From assembly GCA_964647585.1 (NCBI GenBank), contig CAZYGG010000012.1:1-64000 (forward strand): a stretch of 64,000 nt of DNA, read 5' to 3'. The position numbers and the translations under genes were made by a program. Positions 1 through 9,118 of the stretch are shown one piece after another; the stretch's first letter is position 1; each line of letters opens with the position of its first letter. Source of the DNA: CAJINA01 sp964647585. GTDB taxonomy: Bacteria; Desulfobacterota; Desulfobacteria; Desulfobacterales; CAJINA01. Under the pieces are notes generated by a model. The model worked only from the letters and a program-made list of their open reading frames with translations. It searched no databases and was not told the DNA's origin.

Positions 1-63
1 AAAAATCTGAGAAGCGGCAATCAACCAAGCTGCCGCGCAGCGGTTTCGTGCAACTTCTGAATA

Positions 64-1545
64 TCACAAAGTTTCCAGTTTGCTTCTTTCCAAAAGCAAG
101 GTTTCTTCTGCTTTCTTGCGATCGGTAATATCACGAGAAGAGCCATACATTCCAACTATTGAACCCGCAGGATTCCTTATCGCTTTCACAATGTTTTCCA
201 TCCACACTATGGAACCGTTTTTATGGTAACACTCCACATCTATAGTGATGGATCGGTCTGGATCTCCATCTTGTAACTTATCGCGTGGAAGCTCTTCCGA
301 AAGCATCGCCATAATTCGCTCCAGGGATTCTGGCGTGACCATTTCCTCTATCTTTTGCCGCTTACGTTCTTCAGGGGTGAACCCAAGCACCTTTTCTATA
401 GAGGGACTAACGTAGTTGGCATTGAAGTCCATATCAAGTGTCCAGACAATATCAGCCATATTTTCGGCAAGAAACTTAAACTTTTCTTCGCTTTCTAATA
501 TAGCTTCAATGGCACGTTTGCGTGCGGTGATATCTCGCAGGGTCATGATCCGACCAACTGTATCTCCATTACGTTCAAGTAGGTTCGAGACACGAATATC
601 ATAAATTCTTTTCTTACCGTCAACGTGAATTGGTACTTCACTATGCCGCATAGTCTTCAGTATGTTTTTAAACGCTGGGAACTTCTTAAAGACCTGCTCG
701 GTTTTCTTAATATTATCTTCCGATACTTCGGTCCCAATTATCGTCTTGGCTGCGGCATTGAAATCAATGATATGGTTGTTATCATCAAAAACAAAGATGG
801 CGTCGTCAATACTTCTAAACACTTCGGCCTTCGCATAAGGCAGTATGTCCAGCAAATTATGCCGAAAAAAGGCCCAGGCCATTGAACCGGCAACCACTGA
901 AAAGGCTATCGGGCTTATATCCATATTCTGGACCGGACTGTGACCGGAGATATAAACAGCATTCGCCATCCAAACAGATGCGACCGCTGTCAACATTACC
1001 ATCGCCTGGCTGCGTTTAGCCCCAGAGGCGTTACACGCAGTCCAAATCAGGATAGCGCTCACCACTAATACCAGCGAATAGTGATATGCAATAATGAGCC
1101 ACCACAGCGGGCCATGATGCAACCCGAGCATTTCAACATCTCTGGTATTGATGATGTAGAAATCTGTATAAACTAGCTGGTGAAACGGATTTGTCCACAC
1201 AAGTACAATAATCAGGGAAATGATGGTAAAAAGCGCCGCACGCAGTAAGCCAATCATTTTGAGGCGGATTTCAAAGACTGTAATTGCAAAAAGGAGTGTC
1301 AACGGCGGAATAAGTGCAATACCAAAATACTGACACTTGGTTAACAGTATTTTGACACCATGATTAAGGTCCAGATAGAGTAATCCTTCAGTTGCCGACC
1401 AAAAAGCTGCCGCAAGGCAGACAAAATACAGATACCATGCGCCGCGGGCCTTATGGCGTGCTAGGGTATATTGCGAAACAACGAAAATACACAGCGCTGC
1501 AAAAATAAATGGGAAAGAATACAGATTGGAGAAATCTTTTACCAT
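64..1545 (-). CDS. 7TM-PAS-PAS sensor protein without kinase core
   Basis: Membrane signal sensor. Residues 1-235 hold seven hydrophobic segments like the histidine-kinase N-terminal 7TM region, ending near MAWAFFRHNLLDILPY. Two PAS domains follow; each is closed by the usual RDIT boundary, with a short charged linker (KKAEETLLLERSKLETL) after the second. The protein stops there, where a third PAS or the HisKA/HATPase core would normally begin, so no phospho-acceptor His and no ATPase are visible. The ATG at 1545 was preferred over an in-frame TTG at 1557; neither has a strong ribosome site. It may be a truncated histidine kinase, a split kinase continuing outside the window, or a real stand-alone sensor. 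Ligand unknown. The domain reading is solid, completeness is not. Confidence 0.75.
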   Translation of the reverse strand: MVKDFSNLYSFPFIFAALCIFVVSQYTLARHKARGAWYLYFVCLAAAFWSATEGLLYLDLNHGVKILLTKCQYFGIALIPPLTLLFAITVFEIRLKMIGLLRAALFTIISLIIVLVWTNPFHQLVYTDFYIINTRDVEMLGLHHGPLWWLIIAYHYSLVLVVSAILIWTACNASGAKRSQAMVMLTAVASVWMANAVYISGHSPVQNMDISPIAFSVVAGSMAWAFFRHNLLDILPYAKAEVFRSIDDAIFVFDDNNHIIDFNAAAKTIIGTEVSEDNIKKTEQVFKKFPAFKNILKTMRHSEVPIHVDGKKRIYDIRVSNLLERNGDTVGRIMTLRDITARKRAIEAILESEEKFKFLAENMADIVWTLDMDFNANYVSPSIEKVLGFTPEERKRQKIEEMVTPESLERIMAMLSEELPRDKLQDGDPDRSITIDVECYHKNGSIVWMENIVKAIRNPAGSIVGMYGSSRDITDRKKAEETLLLERSKLETL

Positions 1546-1694
1546 CTTAAATACCAATTGCTAACCGTCGATGCTCAGGGCTCAACATATTCGCCCCCAT
1601 AGAAAAGGGATTTATCGGCACTTATCAGCTTCAATATTATATCGAACAGATAAGATTTTGGTACCAATTATTTCAGGGGTCGGGTAGTTTCGGT

Positions 1695-1790
1695 CGTCAT
1701 GCCGGCGGAGGTCGGCATCCAGAGCATTTTCTATCAGATTGACTGGATAGCGCTGCGCATCACCAGGTGCCCGGCCTTCGCCGGAATGAC
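1695..1790. repeat. dispersed palindromic repeat, family A copy 1
   Basis: Imperfect inverted repeat opening with CGTCATGCCGGCGG and closing with GCCGGAATGAC. Similar intergenic elements lie at 18214-18290 and 22558-22633. Short ORFs crossing it are not credible genes. Confidence 0.7.
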
Positions 1791-1870
1791 AGGTCCTTAG
1801 ATCAGAAACTCCCCGATTGCTCAATTAATTTACAAGAAGCTTATCCCTTCTTCAATAGGATTGTTCGTTG

Positions 1871-2848
1871 CTATTGGCTATTCAGCACCTTTGCCGCTTC
1901 AATGGAAAAATAAGTCAAAATCATATCGGCCCCGGCCCGGCGGATGGCGGTCAGGGTTTCCATCATGACCTTTTGCCCGTCCAGCCAGCCCATTTGTTCC
2001 GCCGCCTTGATCATGGAAAATTCCCCGCTCACATTATAGGCCGCAATGGGCAAATCCACCTCCGCCTTGATCCGGCAGATGATATCGAGGTATGCCAAAG
2101 CGGGCTTGACCATGATGATATCCGCACCTTCCTCTACGTCCATGGTTGCCTCTCGAATGGCTTCAACCGCATTGGCCGGGTCCATCTGGTAGGTGCGGCG
2201 GTCACCGAACTGGGGAGCGGAATCCGCGGCCTGACGAAAGGGGCCGTAATAGGAGGAGCAGTACTTGGCCGAATAAGCCATGATCGGGAGAGCCGAAAAA
2301 CCGTTTTCATCCAGGAGCCCCCGGATTTCCGCCACCCGGCCGTCCATCATGTCTGAAGGGGCCACCATATCAGCCCCGGCCTGGGCGTGGGACAAGGCGG
2401 TTTTGGCCAAAAGGTCCAGGGAGGCATCGTTATCGATGGTATGGCCGTCCACCATTCCGCAGTGGCCGTGGTCCGTGTACTGGCAAAGGCAGACATCCGT
2501 AATGACCGCCAGATCCGGCAACTTGTCCTTCACCGCTTTCACCGCAATTTGAACGATTCCGTTGGAATCGTACGCCTGGGTTCCCAGTGGGTCTTTTTTG
2601 TCCGGAACCCCGAAAAGAATGATCGCCGGGACACCCGCTTCAAATGCCTCTGCAGCGGTCTTTACGACATTGTCCACCGAAAGCCGAAACTGGCCCGGCA
2701 TGGAGGGAATGGGGTTTTTCACATCCTTCCCGCTGATGGCGAATAGAGGATAGATTAAATTGTCTGTAGAGAGCCGGGTTTCCCGGATCATTCGGCGAAA
2801 CGATTCACTGGCCCGCATCCGGCGGGGGCGGTAATCTGGAAAGAGCAT
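1871..2848 (-). CDS. hemB: delta-aminolevulinic acid dehydratase (porphobilinogen synthase)
   Basis: Cytoplasmic enzyme that condenses two 5-aminolevulinates to porphobilinogen, the first common step to haem, sirohaem and cobalamin. The 325-residue length is normal. The two Schiff-base lysines are visible, K195 in MAYSAKY and K248 in IMVKPA. A cysteine cluster C120-x-C122-x7-C130 (CLCQYTDHGHC) marks the zinc-dependent class. The start at MLFPDYRPRR has a GAGGAA ribosome site a few bases upstream. It lies 212 bases past the end of the catabolic island on the same strand and is probably a separate unit. No other tetrapyrrole gene is in the window. Confidence 0.96.
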   Translation of the reverse strand: MLFPDYRPRRMRASESFRRMIRETRLSTDNLIYPLFAISGKDVKNPIPSMPGQFRLSVDNVVKTAAEAFEAGVPAIILFGVPDKKDPLGTQAYDSNGIVQIAVKAVKDKLPDLAVITDVCLCQYTDHGHCGMVDGHTIDNDASLDLLAKTALSHAQAGADMVAPSDMMDGRVAEIRGLLDENGFSALPIMAYSAKYCSSYYGPFRQAADSAPQFGDRRTYQMDPANAVEAIREATMDVEEGADIIMVKPALAYLDIICRIKAEVDLPIAAYNVSGEFSMIKAAEQMGWLDGQKVMMETLTAIRRAGADMILTYFSIEAAKVLNSQ

Positions 2849-3060
2849 ATAAATTCCTCGAATTAGAAATTAGGTGCCGCGTCCAAAGGACAGGGTACAA
2901 GATTTATAAGCCAACTTATCTCAATGATGCGTTCTTACGCCGTTAAAAAAGGCCGCCACGAAATATTTGGAATACCAGAATCACACCAGTGTGCTGCGAT
3001 TACAAGCATCTTCCTGGTATCAGCAAACGGGACGCGGTATGCCCACGACAGCCGGAAGGC

Positions 3061-3774
3061 TTAAGCGGAATATGCCAACCAATCATGCAGGACCATCGTT
3101 ACCTGTTCGGGCTTTTCCATGGTGCTCATATGGCCGCAGCCAGTAATGATGACCTGTTTTGCACCCTGGATATTCGCGGTCATCTCTTCCGAACACTCAA
3201 CGGGTGTAATCTGGTCCGTTCTACCGCAGACAACGATAGTCGGGCAGGTGATTTGTGATAAATTTGGCAATTGGTCGGGCCTGCGAATGATCGCGTGCAC
3301 CTGCCGAATAAAGACCTCCGGTCCGACACGTTCAGCCATGGAGACTATCTTACCTTTTAACAGCCTGTCATCCAGCCGACTCGAATCCACCAGTACGGAC
3401 CACAGCAATTCAATGACGTCATTGAATTTACCCTGCCGGCAAAGCTCGATCAGGCTCTGTCGGCGTTGGGTCTGCTCTTCGGTTTCGGCCCGTGCAGAGG
3501 TATCCACCAATGCCAGGCGGTCAACTTTTTCACTATATTTGCGGCAGATTTCCAGGGCTATGTACCCGCCCATGGATAAACCCGCCAGGGCAAACCGAGC
3601 GGGTGCTTGGGCAACGATTGAGTCGGCAATTTTACCAATGCTGTCGTGGTGCATATGGCTGTCGAAAACCATGCTGGTTGCAACCTGATCAAGTGCAGCC
3701 GCCTGGTCTTCCCACAAAGCTTCATCACAAAGCAGACCGGGTACCAATATCAAGGGAATTTTTTTCATGATCAT
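3061..3774 (-). CDS. alpha/beta hydrolase
   Basis: Soluble alpha/beta-fold hydrolase of 237 residues. Nucleophile elbow GLSMGG (around residue 85), acid in CGRTDQITP and histidine in GCGHMS give a complete Ser-Asp-His triad. The sequence resembles small carboxylesterase/enol-lactonase-type hydrolases. It is the last gene of the minus-strand catabolic island, 183 bases after the first dehydratase-like gene, so opening a lactone or cleaving an ester or thioester in that pathway is plausible but inferred. Two start codons (3774 and 3768) are close together and cannot be separated. Confidence 0.8.
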   Translation of the reverse strand: MIMKKIPLILVPGLLCDEALWEDQAAALDQVATSMVFDSHMHHDSIGKIADSIVAQAPARFALAGLSMGGYIALEICRKYSEKVDRLALVDTSARAETEEQTQRRQSLIELCRQGKFNDVIELLWSVLVDSSRLDDRLLKGKIVSMAERVGPEVFIRQVHAIIRRPDQLPNLSQITCPTIVVCGRTDQITPVECSEEMTANIQGAKQVIITGCGHMSTMEKPEQVTMVLHDWLAYSA

Positions 3775-3957
3775 TCCGGAATGAATTCTAAATTAAATAA
3801 TATTGCATTAGCGTTCGCGGCATCATCTCGATTGCACAAGCCATGGAAACACTGCCGCCGTACAGGGTGGCTAAGCCGCAGGGTAACGATCACCCTTGCG
3901 ACGGCAGCTTCAAACCGTGTGTGGATCTTTAAGGCGGCTGACTCTCGCCGGAGGTAT

Positions 3958-5415
3958 CTATTCCGCCTTGCGGGAAGGAATACCGGCAAGGGCCTTGGCA
4001 AGGGTAATTTTACTAGCCAGGTCGCCTTCGCGGAATATCATGATTCGCTGCGCCTGGGGTGACCCGGCCCCGTGCATCGATTCAACCATGGCGGTACCGC
4101 CTGTCATTGCTTCTATCAGCCGCCCGATTTTAATCCGTTCTTCCACCGGGATGTCGGCAACTCCGGCAAAGTATTTTTTTACCATGTGGCCGACCTCATC
4201 GCTACGCAGGTCATACTCACTTGGCAAGGTTGCTATAAATCCACCGGCCAGGTCAACCGCAAGTCGGGCCACCTCAAAATGAAACCGGGTGACATTCTGT
4301 TTGCAGACATTGGCCAGCATGGTGTCTACCATGTAGGCGCCGGATTCTGTCGGCACCCCTTCCGCCGAACAGGCGATCGATGAACTGTACAGCGTTTCGC
4401 TTAAATGGATCATCTCGGTCACCTTGTCACGCACATGGGATCCCTGGGCGGAACCCTGGATCTGGCACAGGTAACTGACGGCACCGGTCAGCACATCCAT
4501 CAGGCCCGTCTTGCAGGCCCCGTAATTGGCCCGGTGATGGGCGGCAAACCGGTATACAATGGTTCCCGTGAACTCGGTTTCACCATCCAGGAAAACACGG
4601 TCATGGGGAATAAAGACATCATCGAAGACGATCATCGCCTCGCCGCCAACCGCACCAAAGCGGGGTTTGCCCACATCGATATTTTCAAGGTTGTCACGCC
4701 GGTCATCCCCGGCCTGGCGCCCGAATACCATGGTGATGCCCGGGGCATCGATGGGAACGGCTGCGACGAAAGCATAATCTTTTGATTTCTCATCCATGGC
4801 CATGGTGGGCATGATCAGGATTTCATGGGAATTCACCGCACCGGTCATGTGCAGTTTCGCGCCCCGGACAACGATGCCGTCGCTGCGATGTTCCACAACC
4901 CGGACGAACTGATCCGGGTCCGGTTGATCTGCGGGGCTTTTCGAACGGTCACCCTTGGGGTCGGTCATGGCACCGACTACCATCAGGTTTTCGTCCTGGA
5001 TGTAGATCAACCATTTCCTGAACCGCTCCAGGTAGTCGGTCCCACATTTCTGGTCTACTTCGTAGGCCACCGAATAAACGGCATTGATCCCATCAAACCC
5101 CACACAGCGCTGAAAGCAGGTCCCGGTCTTTTGACCAAGAACGCGCAGCAATTTAACCTTCTTGATTAGGTCCTCAATGCCCTGGTGCACATGCGTAAAC
5201 CGGCTGATTTCCCGCCCCGTCAAATGGGACACGGTTGTCGCCAGGTCGCGATACTCCGCCTGGGAGGCCAGAGCATAGGTCATGGCCGCGGCCCGCACGT
5301 GCGGCGCAGTGGCGGGATGGGTGGTGACATCTTTGATTTTCTCGCCCTTGTAGTAAATCGTCGGGTTGATCGCCTGCAGACTTGTCATGTAATCTGAGCT
5401 ACTTTTTATCTTCAC
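3958..5415 (-). CDS. 4-hydroxybutyryl-CoA dehydratase-like radical enzyme (copy 1)
   Basis: Member of the HpaB/AbfD fold (FAD plus, in the dehydratase branch, a [4Fe-4S] cluster). The 485 residues match 4-hydroxybutyryl-CoA dehydratase (about 490) along their whole length. All four expected cluster ligands are present: C100 and C104 in CFQRC, H294 and C301 in HRANYGAC. Flavin monooxygenases of the fold lack these. The tail SMHGAGSPQAQRIMI is also typical of AbfD. Such enzymes dehydrate a gamma-hydroxyacyl-CoA through a ketyl radical and are oxygen sensitive. The start is GTG with AAAGGA seven bases upstream. It sits 14 bases after the quinone-oxidoreductase-like gene, in one operon. The substrate may be 4-hydroxybutyryl-CoA or a related hydroxyacyl-CoA; the family is sure, the substrate is not. 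Confidence 0.88.
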   Translation of the reverse strand: MKIKSSSDYMTSLQAINPTIYYKGEKIKDVTTHPATAPHVRAAAMTYALASQAEYRDLATTVSHLTGREISRFTHVHQGIEDLIKKVKLLRVLGQKTGTCFQRCVGFDGINAVYSVAYEVDQKCGTDYLERFRKWLIYIQDENLMVVGAMTDPKGDRSKSPADQPDPDQFVRVVEHRSDGIVVRGAKLHMTGAVNSHEILIMPTMAMDEKSKDYAFVAAVPIDAPGITMVFGRQAGDDRRDNLENIDVGKPRFGAVGGEAMIVFDDVFIPHDRVFLDGETEFTGTIVYRFAAHHRANYGACKTGLMDVLTGAVSYLCQIQGSAQGSHVRDKVTEMIHLSETLYSSSIACSAEGVPTESGAYMVDTMLANVCKQNVTRFHFEVARLAVDLAGGFIATLPSEYDLRSDEVGHMVKKYFAGVADIPVEERIKIGRLIEAMTGGTAMVESMHGAGSPQAQRIMIFREGDLASKITLAKALAGIPSRKAE

Positions 5416-5429
5416 TGTGTATCCTTTGG

Positions 5430-6440
5430 TTATATTTTATCCGCAGCCAGCCCGTCCAAAACAACTTTTCCGTAGCTTTTTCTTTCCGCGAGAGCAGCGA
5501 GGGCCTCGGGCAGGTCTTCGAATGCAAATTTGCGGTATATGACCGGGTCGATCTTTCCGGCATTCCAGAGCTGGTAAAGATCGGACTGGGTGCGTTTGAT
5601 GCGCTGGGGATCAAATTGCCTGTAGTTTCCCCAGAACAAGCCGATAATATCGATATTTTTCAGCAAGATCCGGTTGGCTGCAATCGAGGGAATTCGACCG
5701 GAGGCGAATCCAATTACAATAATGCGGCCTTCAAACGCGACGCACCGGGTGCTTTCTTCAAATACGCTTCCGCCAACCGGATCGAACACAACATGCACGC
5801 CCCGGCCGTTGGTAATTTCCTGGACCTTTTCAACAAAATTCTCACTGCCATAGTTGATGGCCGCCTCCGCACCAAGGCGCCGGCAAACCTTTAACTTTTC
5901 ATCACTTCCGGCAGTGGCAACAACCCGGGCACCCAGCGCACGGCCAACTTGAATAGCCGCCGTGCCGACACCGCCGGCCCCGGCATGCACGAGGAGAAAC
6001 TCACCGGCTTTCAGCCTGGCGCGATGCACCAGCGCCACGTGGGCAGTCTGGTAGGTCAATTGAAAGGCGGCGGCAGCTTCAAAAGACATATTGTCAGGCA
6101 TTAAGAAAGTTGATTCCGGTTGAACGATCATGTACTCGGCGCAGGCGGCTTTGCCCACCGTCATCACTTTATCGCCTACTTGGAAGGCGGCCTCCGGCGT
6201 GGTTTCGATCACTTCGCCGGCCGCTTCAATGCAAGGCACAAACGGCAGGGGGGCTTTTTCCTGGTAGCTCCCGCCAATTGATAAAATATCAAGATAATTC
6301 AAGCCTATAGAATAAACACACATGACAGCATGGCCGCCTTCTGGATTGAACGCCGTGTTCGGATCCAGGCGCAATACCTCTTTAAATGCGCCGTAGCGCG
6401 GGGCCTGCCAGGCCCGCATTGTTTCTAGTTTAACTGTCAT
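5430..6440 (-). CDS. zinc-binding/quinone oxidoreductase-like dehydrogenase (MDR family)
   Basis: Medium-chain dehydrogenase/reductase of 336 residues, NADPH:quinone oxidoreductase type. An N-terminal GroES-like domain is followed by a Rossmann domain with AGAGGVGTAAIQVGRALGA near residue 155. The catalytic-zinc cysteine/histidine set of alcohol dehydrogenases is not evident, fitting the zinc-free QOR or enoyl-CoA reductase branches. It lies between the amidohydrolase and the first dehydratase on the same strand, so reduction of an enoyl-CoA or ketone intermediate is a reasonable inference. Confidence 0.85.
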   Translation of the reverse strand: MTVKLETMRAWQAPRYGAFKEVLRLDPNTAFNPEGGHAVMCVYSIGLNYLDILSIGGSYQEKAPLPFVPCIEAAGEVIETTPEAAFQVGDKVMTVGKAACAEYMIVQPESTFLMPDNMSFEAAAAFQLTYQTAHVALVHRARLKAGEFLLVHAGAGGVGTAAIQVGRALGARVVATAGSDEKLKVCRRLGAEAAINYGSENFVEKVQEITNGRGVHVVFDPVGGSVFEESTRCVAFEGRIIVIGFASGRIPSIAANRILLKNIDIIGLFWGNYRQFDPQRIKRTQSDLYQLWNAGKIDPVIYRKFAFEDLPEALAALAERKSYGKVVLDGLAADKI

Positions 6441-6478
6441 TGTATTCTTTTAGTCACCTCTTGCTGCCGCGGGACCGC

Positions 6479-7648
6479 TTACCCCTGCCCCAGAAGGTTG
6501 AGGGCGGCCCGGCAATAGATTTCGATCCCGGTCATCAGGACGTCCTCGTTAAAATCGAAACGGGGATTGTGAAGCGGGGCACAACCATCATGCCCCACAC
6601 CCAGGAAAAAGAAACATCCCTGCGACCGCTCCAGGTAAAAAGACATGTCTTCTCCGCCCATTGTCGGTTCGGGCTCAACTACATTTTCAGTTCCGACGAT
6701 ACCGCCGGTTATCTCCCGGACCTTCCCGGCCATCCAGGGATCGTTGGCCGTCACCGGGTACCCCGGCTGGTAATCCAATTCGTAAGTGGCACCCATGGCC
6801 TGACAGACGCCCTTAACGACCTTATCGATCCGCTCGGCCCAGGATTTCCAGATCTCCGGGTCGAAAGTGCGGGTGGTACCACTCATAAAGGCCGTCTCCG
6901 GTATGATATTAAAGGTCGTCCCCGACTTGAATTCGCCTACCGTAATCACCGTAGGATTCAACGGGTTCATATGGCGGCTGACAATCCGCTGGAGGGCGTT
7001 CACGATCTGGGTGCCGATTTCGAGCGCATCGATGCAAAGATGGGGCATCGCGCCGTGGCCCCCTTTCCCCTTTATGGTAAGATCGAATCGATCCATTGCC
7101 GCCATCAAAGGCCCCGCCTTGACCCCAACGCGGCCCTCTGCGAGCCCCGGCCACAGGTGGCACCCCAGGGCATAATCGACTTTCGGTGATTCCATGACCC
7201 CTTCTTCGATCATGGGTTTGGCTCCGCCCGGGCCTTCTTCCGCCGGTTGGAAAAGAAATTTGATACACCCGGCCAGATCCGGCTTCAGTTTGGTAAGGAC
7301 CGTTGCCGCACCCAGAACCATCGCCATGTGGCCGTCGTGTCCGCAGGCATGCATGGCACCTTCATGGGTAGATGTAAAAGGCAGCCCGGTCTCTTCGGTG
7401 ATCGGCAGGGCATCGAGTTCGCTTCTCAGCAGCAGGGTTTTACCGGTCTCCGGGTATGTCCGGGTACCGACCACACCGAAACGGGCAATTCCGGTTTGCA
7501 CATCCAGCCCCAATCGGGAAAGGCGCTCGGTAACGTATGCGGATGTTTTTTTCTCGGTGTAGCCAGGCTCGGGAATCTGGTGCAGATCTCTGCGAAATTT
7601 TATAATCTCTTCCGCGGACTCCCGGATCAACGAGCGGACCTCATCCAT
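6479..7648 (-). CDS. M20-family amidohydrolase (hippurate hydrolase-like)
   Basis: Metal-dependent amidohydrolase of 389 residues in the N-acyl-amino-acid/hippurate hydrolase group, which splits an N-acyl bond to give an amino acid and a carboxylate. The metal-binding region HACGHDGHMAM (around residue 105), LFQPAEEGPGG and the late GGEDMSFYL are all present. The ATG has AGGAGG six bases upstream. It stands in the catabolic island behind the TRAP binding protein, suggesting that the imported compound, or an intermediate, carries an amide bond. Confidence 0.88.
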   Translation of the reverse strand: MDEVRSLIRESAEEIIKFRRDLHQIPEPGYTEKKTSAYVTERLSRLGLDVQTGIARFGVVGTRTYPETGKTLLLRSELDALPITEETGLPFTSTHEGAMHACGHDGHMAMVLGAATVLTKLKPDLAGCIKFLFQPAEEGPGGAKPMIEEGVMESPKVDYALGCHLWPGLAEGRVGVKAGPLMAAMDRFDLTIKGKGGHGAMPHLCIDALEIGTQIVNALQRIVSRHMNPLNPTVITVGEFKSGTTFNIIPETAFMSGTTRTFDPEIWKSWAERIDKVVKGVCQAMGATYELDYQPGYPVTANDPWMAGKVREITGGIVGTENVVEPEPTMGGEDMSFYLERSQGCFFFLGVGHDGCAPLHNPRFDFNEDVLMTGIEIYCRAALNLLGQG

Positions 7649-7670
7649 CAGGAACCTCCTGTTGGTCTAT

Positions 7671-7790
7671 CCTGTCATTCTGAGGAGCGGAGTGACGAAG
7701 AATCCCCTACAATGAAAGATAACCTTGGCATGTGGGGGACTCTTCGCTCCGCTCAGAGTGACAGAATAACGGAACATATTTATGATAATC
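7671..7790. repeat. dispersed inverted repeat, family B copy 1
   Basis: Long imperfect palindrome with arms like TGTCATTCTGAGGAGCGGAG and CTCCGCTCAGAGTGACAG. Related copies are at 15095-15260 and 41250-41450, and the flanking stretch with GTTCCGTTATT is also shared with the second copy. Together with the terminator at 7936-7963 it fills the 376-base gap between the amidohydrolase and the binding-protein gene. Confidence 0.75.
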
Positions 7791-7929
7791 GGTATAACGT
7801 GGTCTAAAGTTCAGGAGTCGCTGCGCCCCACTAATTTTATCAAATTGGCAGAATACCTTAACTTTAGATCACTCCAAACTTTAGCTCATTTCAGGCACTG
7901 GCCGTATTCCTCTACGGCACTCATTAAGG

Positions 7930-7963
7930 AAAACCGGCCGACCCGCCATATAACAGGTCGGCC
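7930..7963 (-). terminator. hairpin terminator after TRAP binding-protein gene
   Basis: Perfect 8-bp stem GGCCGACC/GGTCGGCC (7936-7943 with 7956-7963) with a 12-base loop. On the minus strand it is followed by GGTTTTCC. It lies 12 bases past the stop of the binding-protein gene, so the operon may be attenuated here. Confidence 0.6.
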
Positions 7964-7974
7964 AGCAGGTGGTG

Positions 7975-9027
7975 CTATATGCGCCCGGCCATTTTCATCA
8001 ACTTCTTGAGCATCTCTCCGGCGGGAGCACTGTATTTCGGGTCCTTCTTGGCGTATTCATCCAAAACTTCGATGGAAAATTTACGCAACTGGGCAACCGT
8101 ATCTTCGGTCAGGGTGCTCTGGCCGCCCATTTTCTTGTCATTCCATTTATTGATATCGATGATATCATTGTACCCGGTCCATTTGAGGAAGTCGATTCCC
8201 GCAGACCGGGTGCACTCTTCCAGAACAGCCTGGAAATCCTTCGGCAGGGCGTTCCACTTTTTCTGGTTCATGATGATTTCGCCGTTGTTGATCTCGGCGA
8301 GGTTGGGCCTTACGATATATTTACTGACTTCCTGGAGCTTCATATCCCAGCCGGCAGAGATGGTTCCCCAGTGCGCCCCGTCGCAGACGCCGGTCTGCAT
8401 GGCCTGATACAGCTCGGCCCCCGGGAAGAATACCGGTGTGGCGCCGGCTTTCTGGAAAACCTGGGCCGCGATACCCGTGCTGCGGACTTTATAGCCTTTG
8501 AAATCAGCCAGGGTCCGGAGCGGCTTTCTGGAAAAGAGCCCCACGCCCGCCATGGGCAGCGGGCCCACGAAACGCACGCCCTTGTCCCCATAGGCCTGAC
8601 GGAAAATTTCGATGGCACCCATATCATAGAAATAGGCGTACATCTCAGCGGCGTTCTCCCACGAGAAAAGCTGACCGTTGACATACGCGGTCACGGGGAT
8701 CTTCCCCATCCAGTAGGTCGGCCAGATCAGGGAGATTTCAAACAGGCCCCGTCCCAGGGCTTCGAAGACATCCTTGGTGGGTACGATGGCCCCCGGGGGG
8801 AGCGGGGTGATGTCCAGCTCGCCGTCGGTGGCGGCCCGGACGCGATCACAGAATCTGACATAGACATCCTTGTAATAACCCACGCCGGTTGGCCAATGGG
8901 TCTGCATCCGCCAGCGGATTTTCTTCTTTGATGCACTGGCGACCTTGGGAAAAACGGTCGTCGCACCGGCAGCGGCTGCAACCACGCCGGCCTTGATCAC
9001 GTTTCTTCTGCTGATGTTCTTTGCCAT
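7975..9027 (-). CDS. TRAP transporter substrate-binding protein (DctP type)
   Basis: Periplasmic solute receptor of a TRAP carrier, about 350 residues. The N-terminus MAKNISRRNVIKAG followed by an alanine-rich stretch is a twin-arginine signal, so export folded through Tat is expected. The chosen ATG (9027) has AAGGAGG nine bases upstream; a longer in-frame reading to 9075 lacks such a site and would displace the signal. Ligand-contact regions typical of DctP proteins are visible (KVRSTGIAAQVFQKAGATPV; GVCDGAH). The permeases lie about 2.6 kb further upstream in the same strand, separated by the SDR and CoA-ligase genes. The ligand is probably an organic acid. Confidence 0.92.
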   Translation of the reverse strand: MAKNISRRNVIKAGVVAAAAGATTVFPKVASASKKKIRWRMQTHWPTGVGYYKDVYVRFCDRVRAATDGELDITPLPPGAIVPTKDVFEALGRGLFEISLIWPTYWMGKIPVTAYVNGQLFSWENAAEMYAYFYDMGAIEIFRQAYGDKGVRFVGPLPMAGVGLFSRKPLRTLADFKGYKVRSTGIAAQVFQKAGATPVFFPGAELYQAMQTGVCDGAHWGTISAGWDMKLQEVSKYIVRPNLAEINNGEIIMNQKKWNALPKDFQAVLEECTRSAGIDFLKWTGYNDIIDINKWNDKKMGGQSTLTEDTVAQLRKFSIEVLDEYAKKDPKYSAPAGEMLKKLMKMAGRI

Positions 9028-9118
9028 CTCTTCTTTCCTCCTTTTAAGGGTTATCAATTGCCTTGCCTTATCCAACTTTGCCTGCTTTCATTGTCAAGCC
9101 GCCCGCTTGCGCTCTGTT

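Noticed and set aside
1612..1824. 70-codon frame upstream of hemB's neighbour
   Set aside because: Lies mostly in the family A repeat and has no recognisable protein content.
1868..2356. Plus-strand open frame of 162 codons antisense to hemB
   Set aside because: Shadow of hemB; no ribosome site and low-complexity composition, while the minus frame has all hemB motifs.
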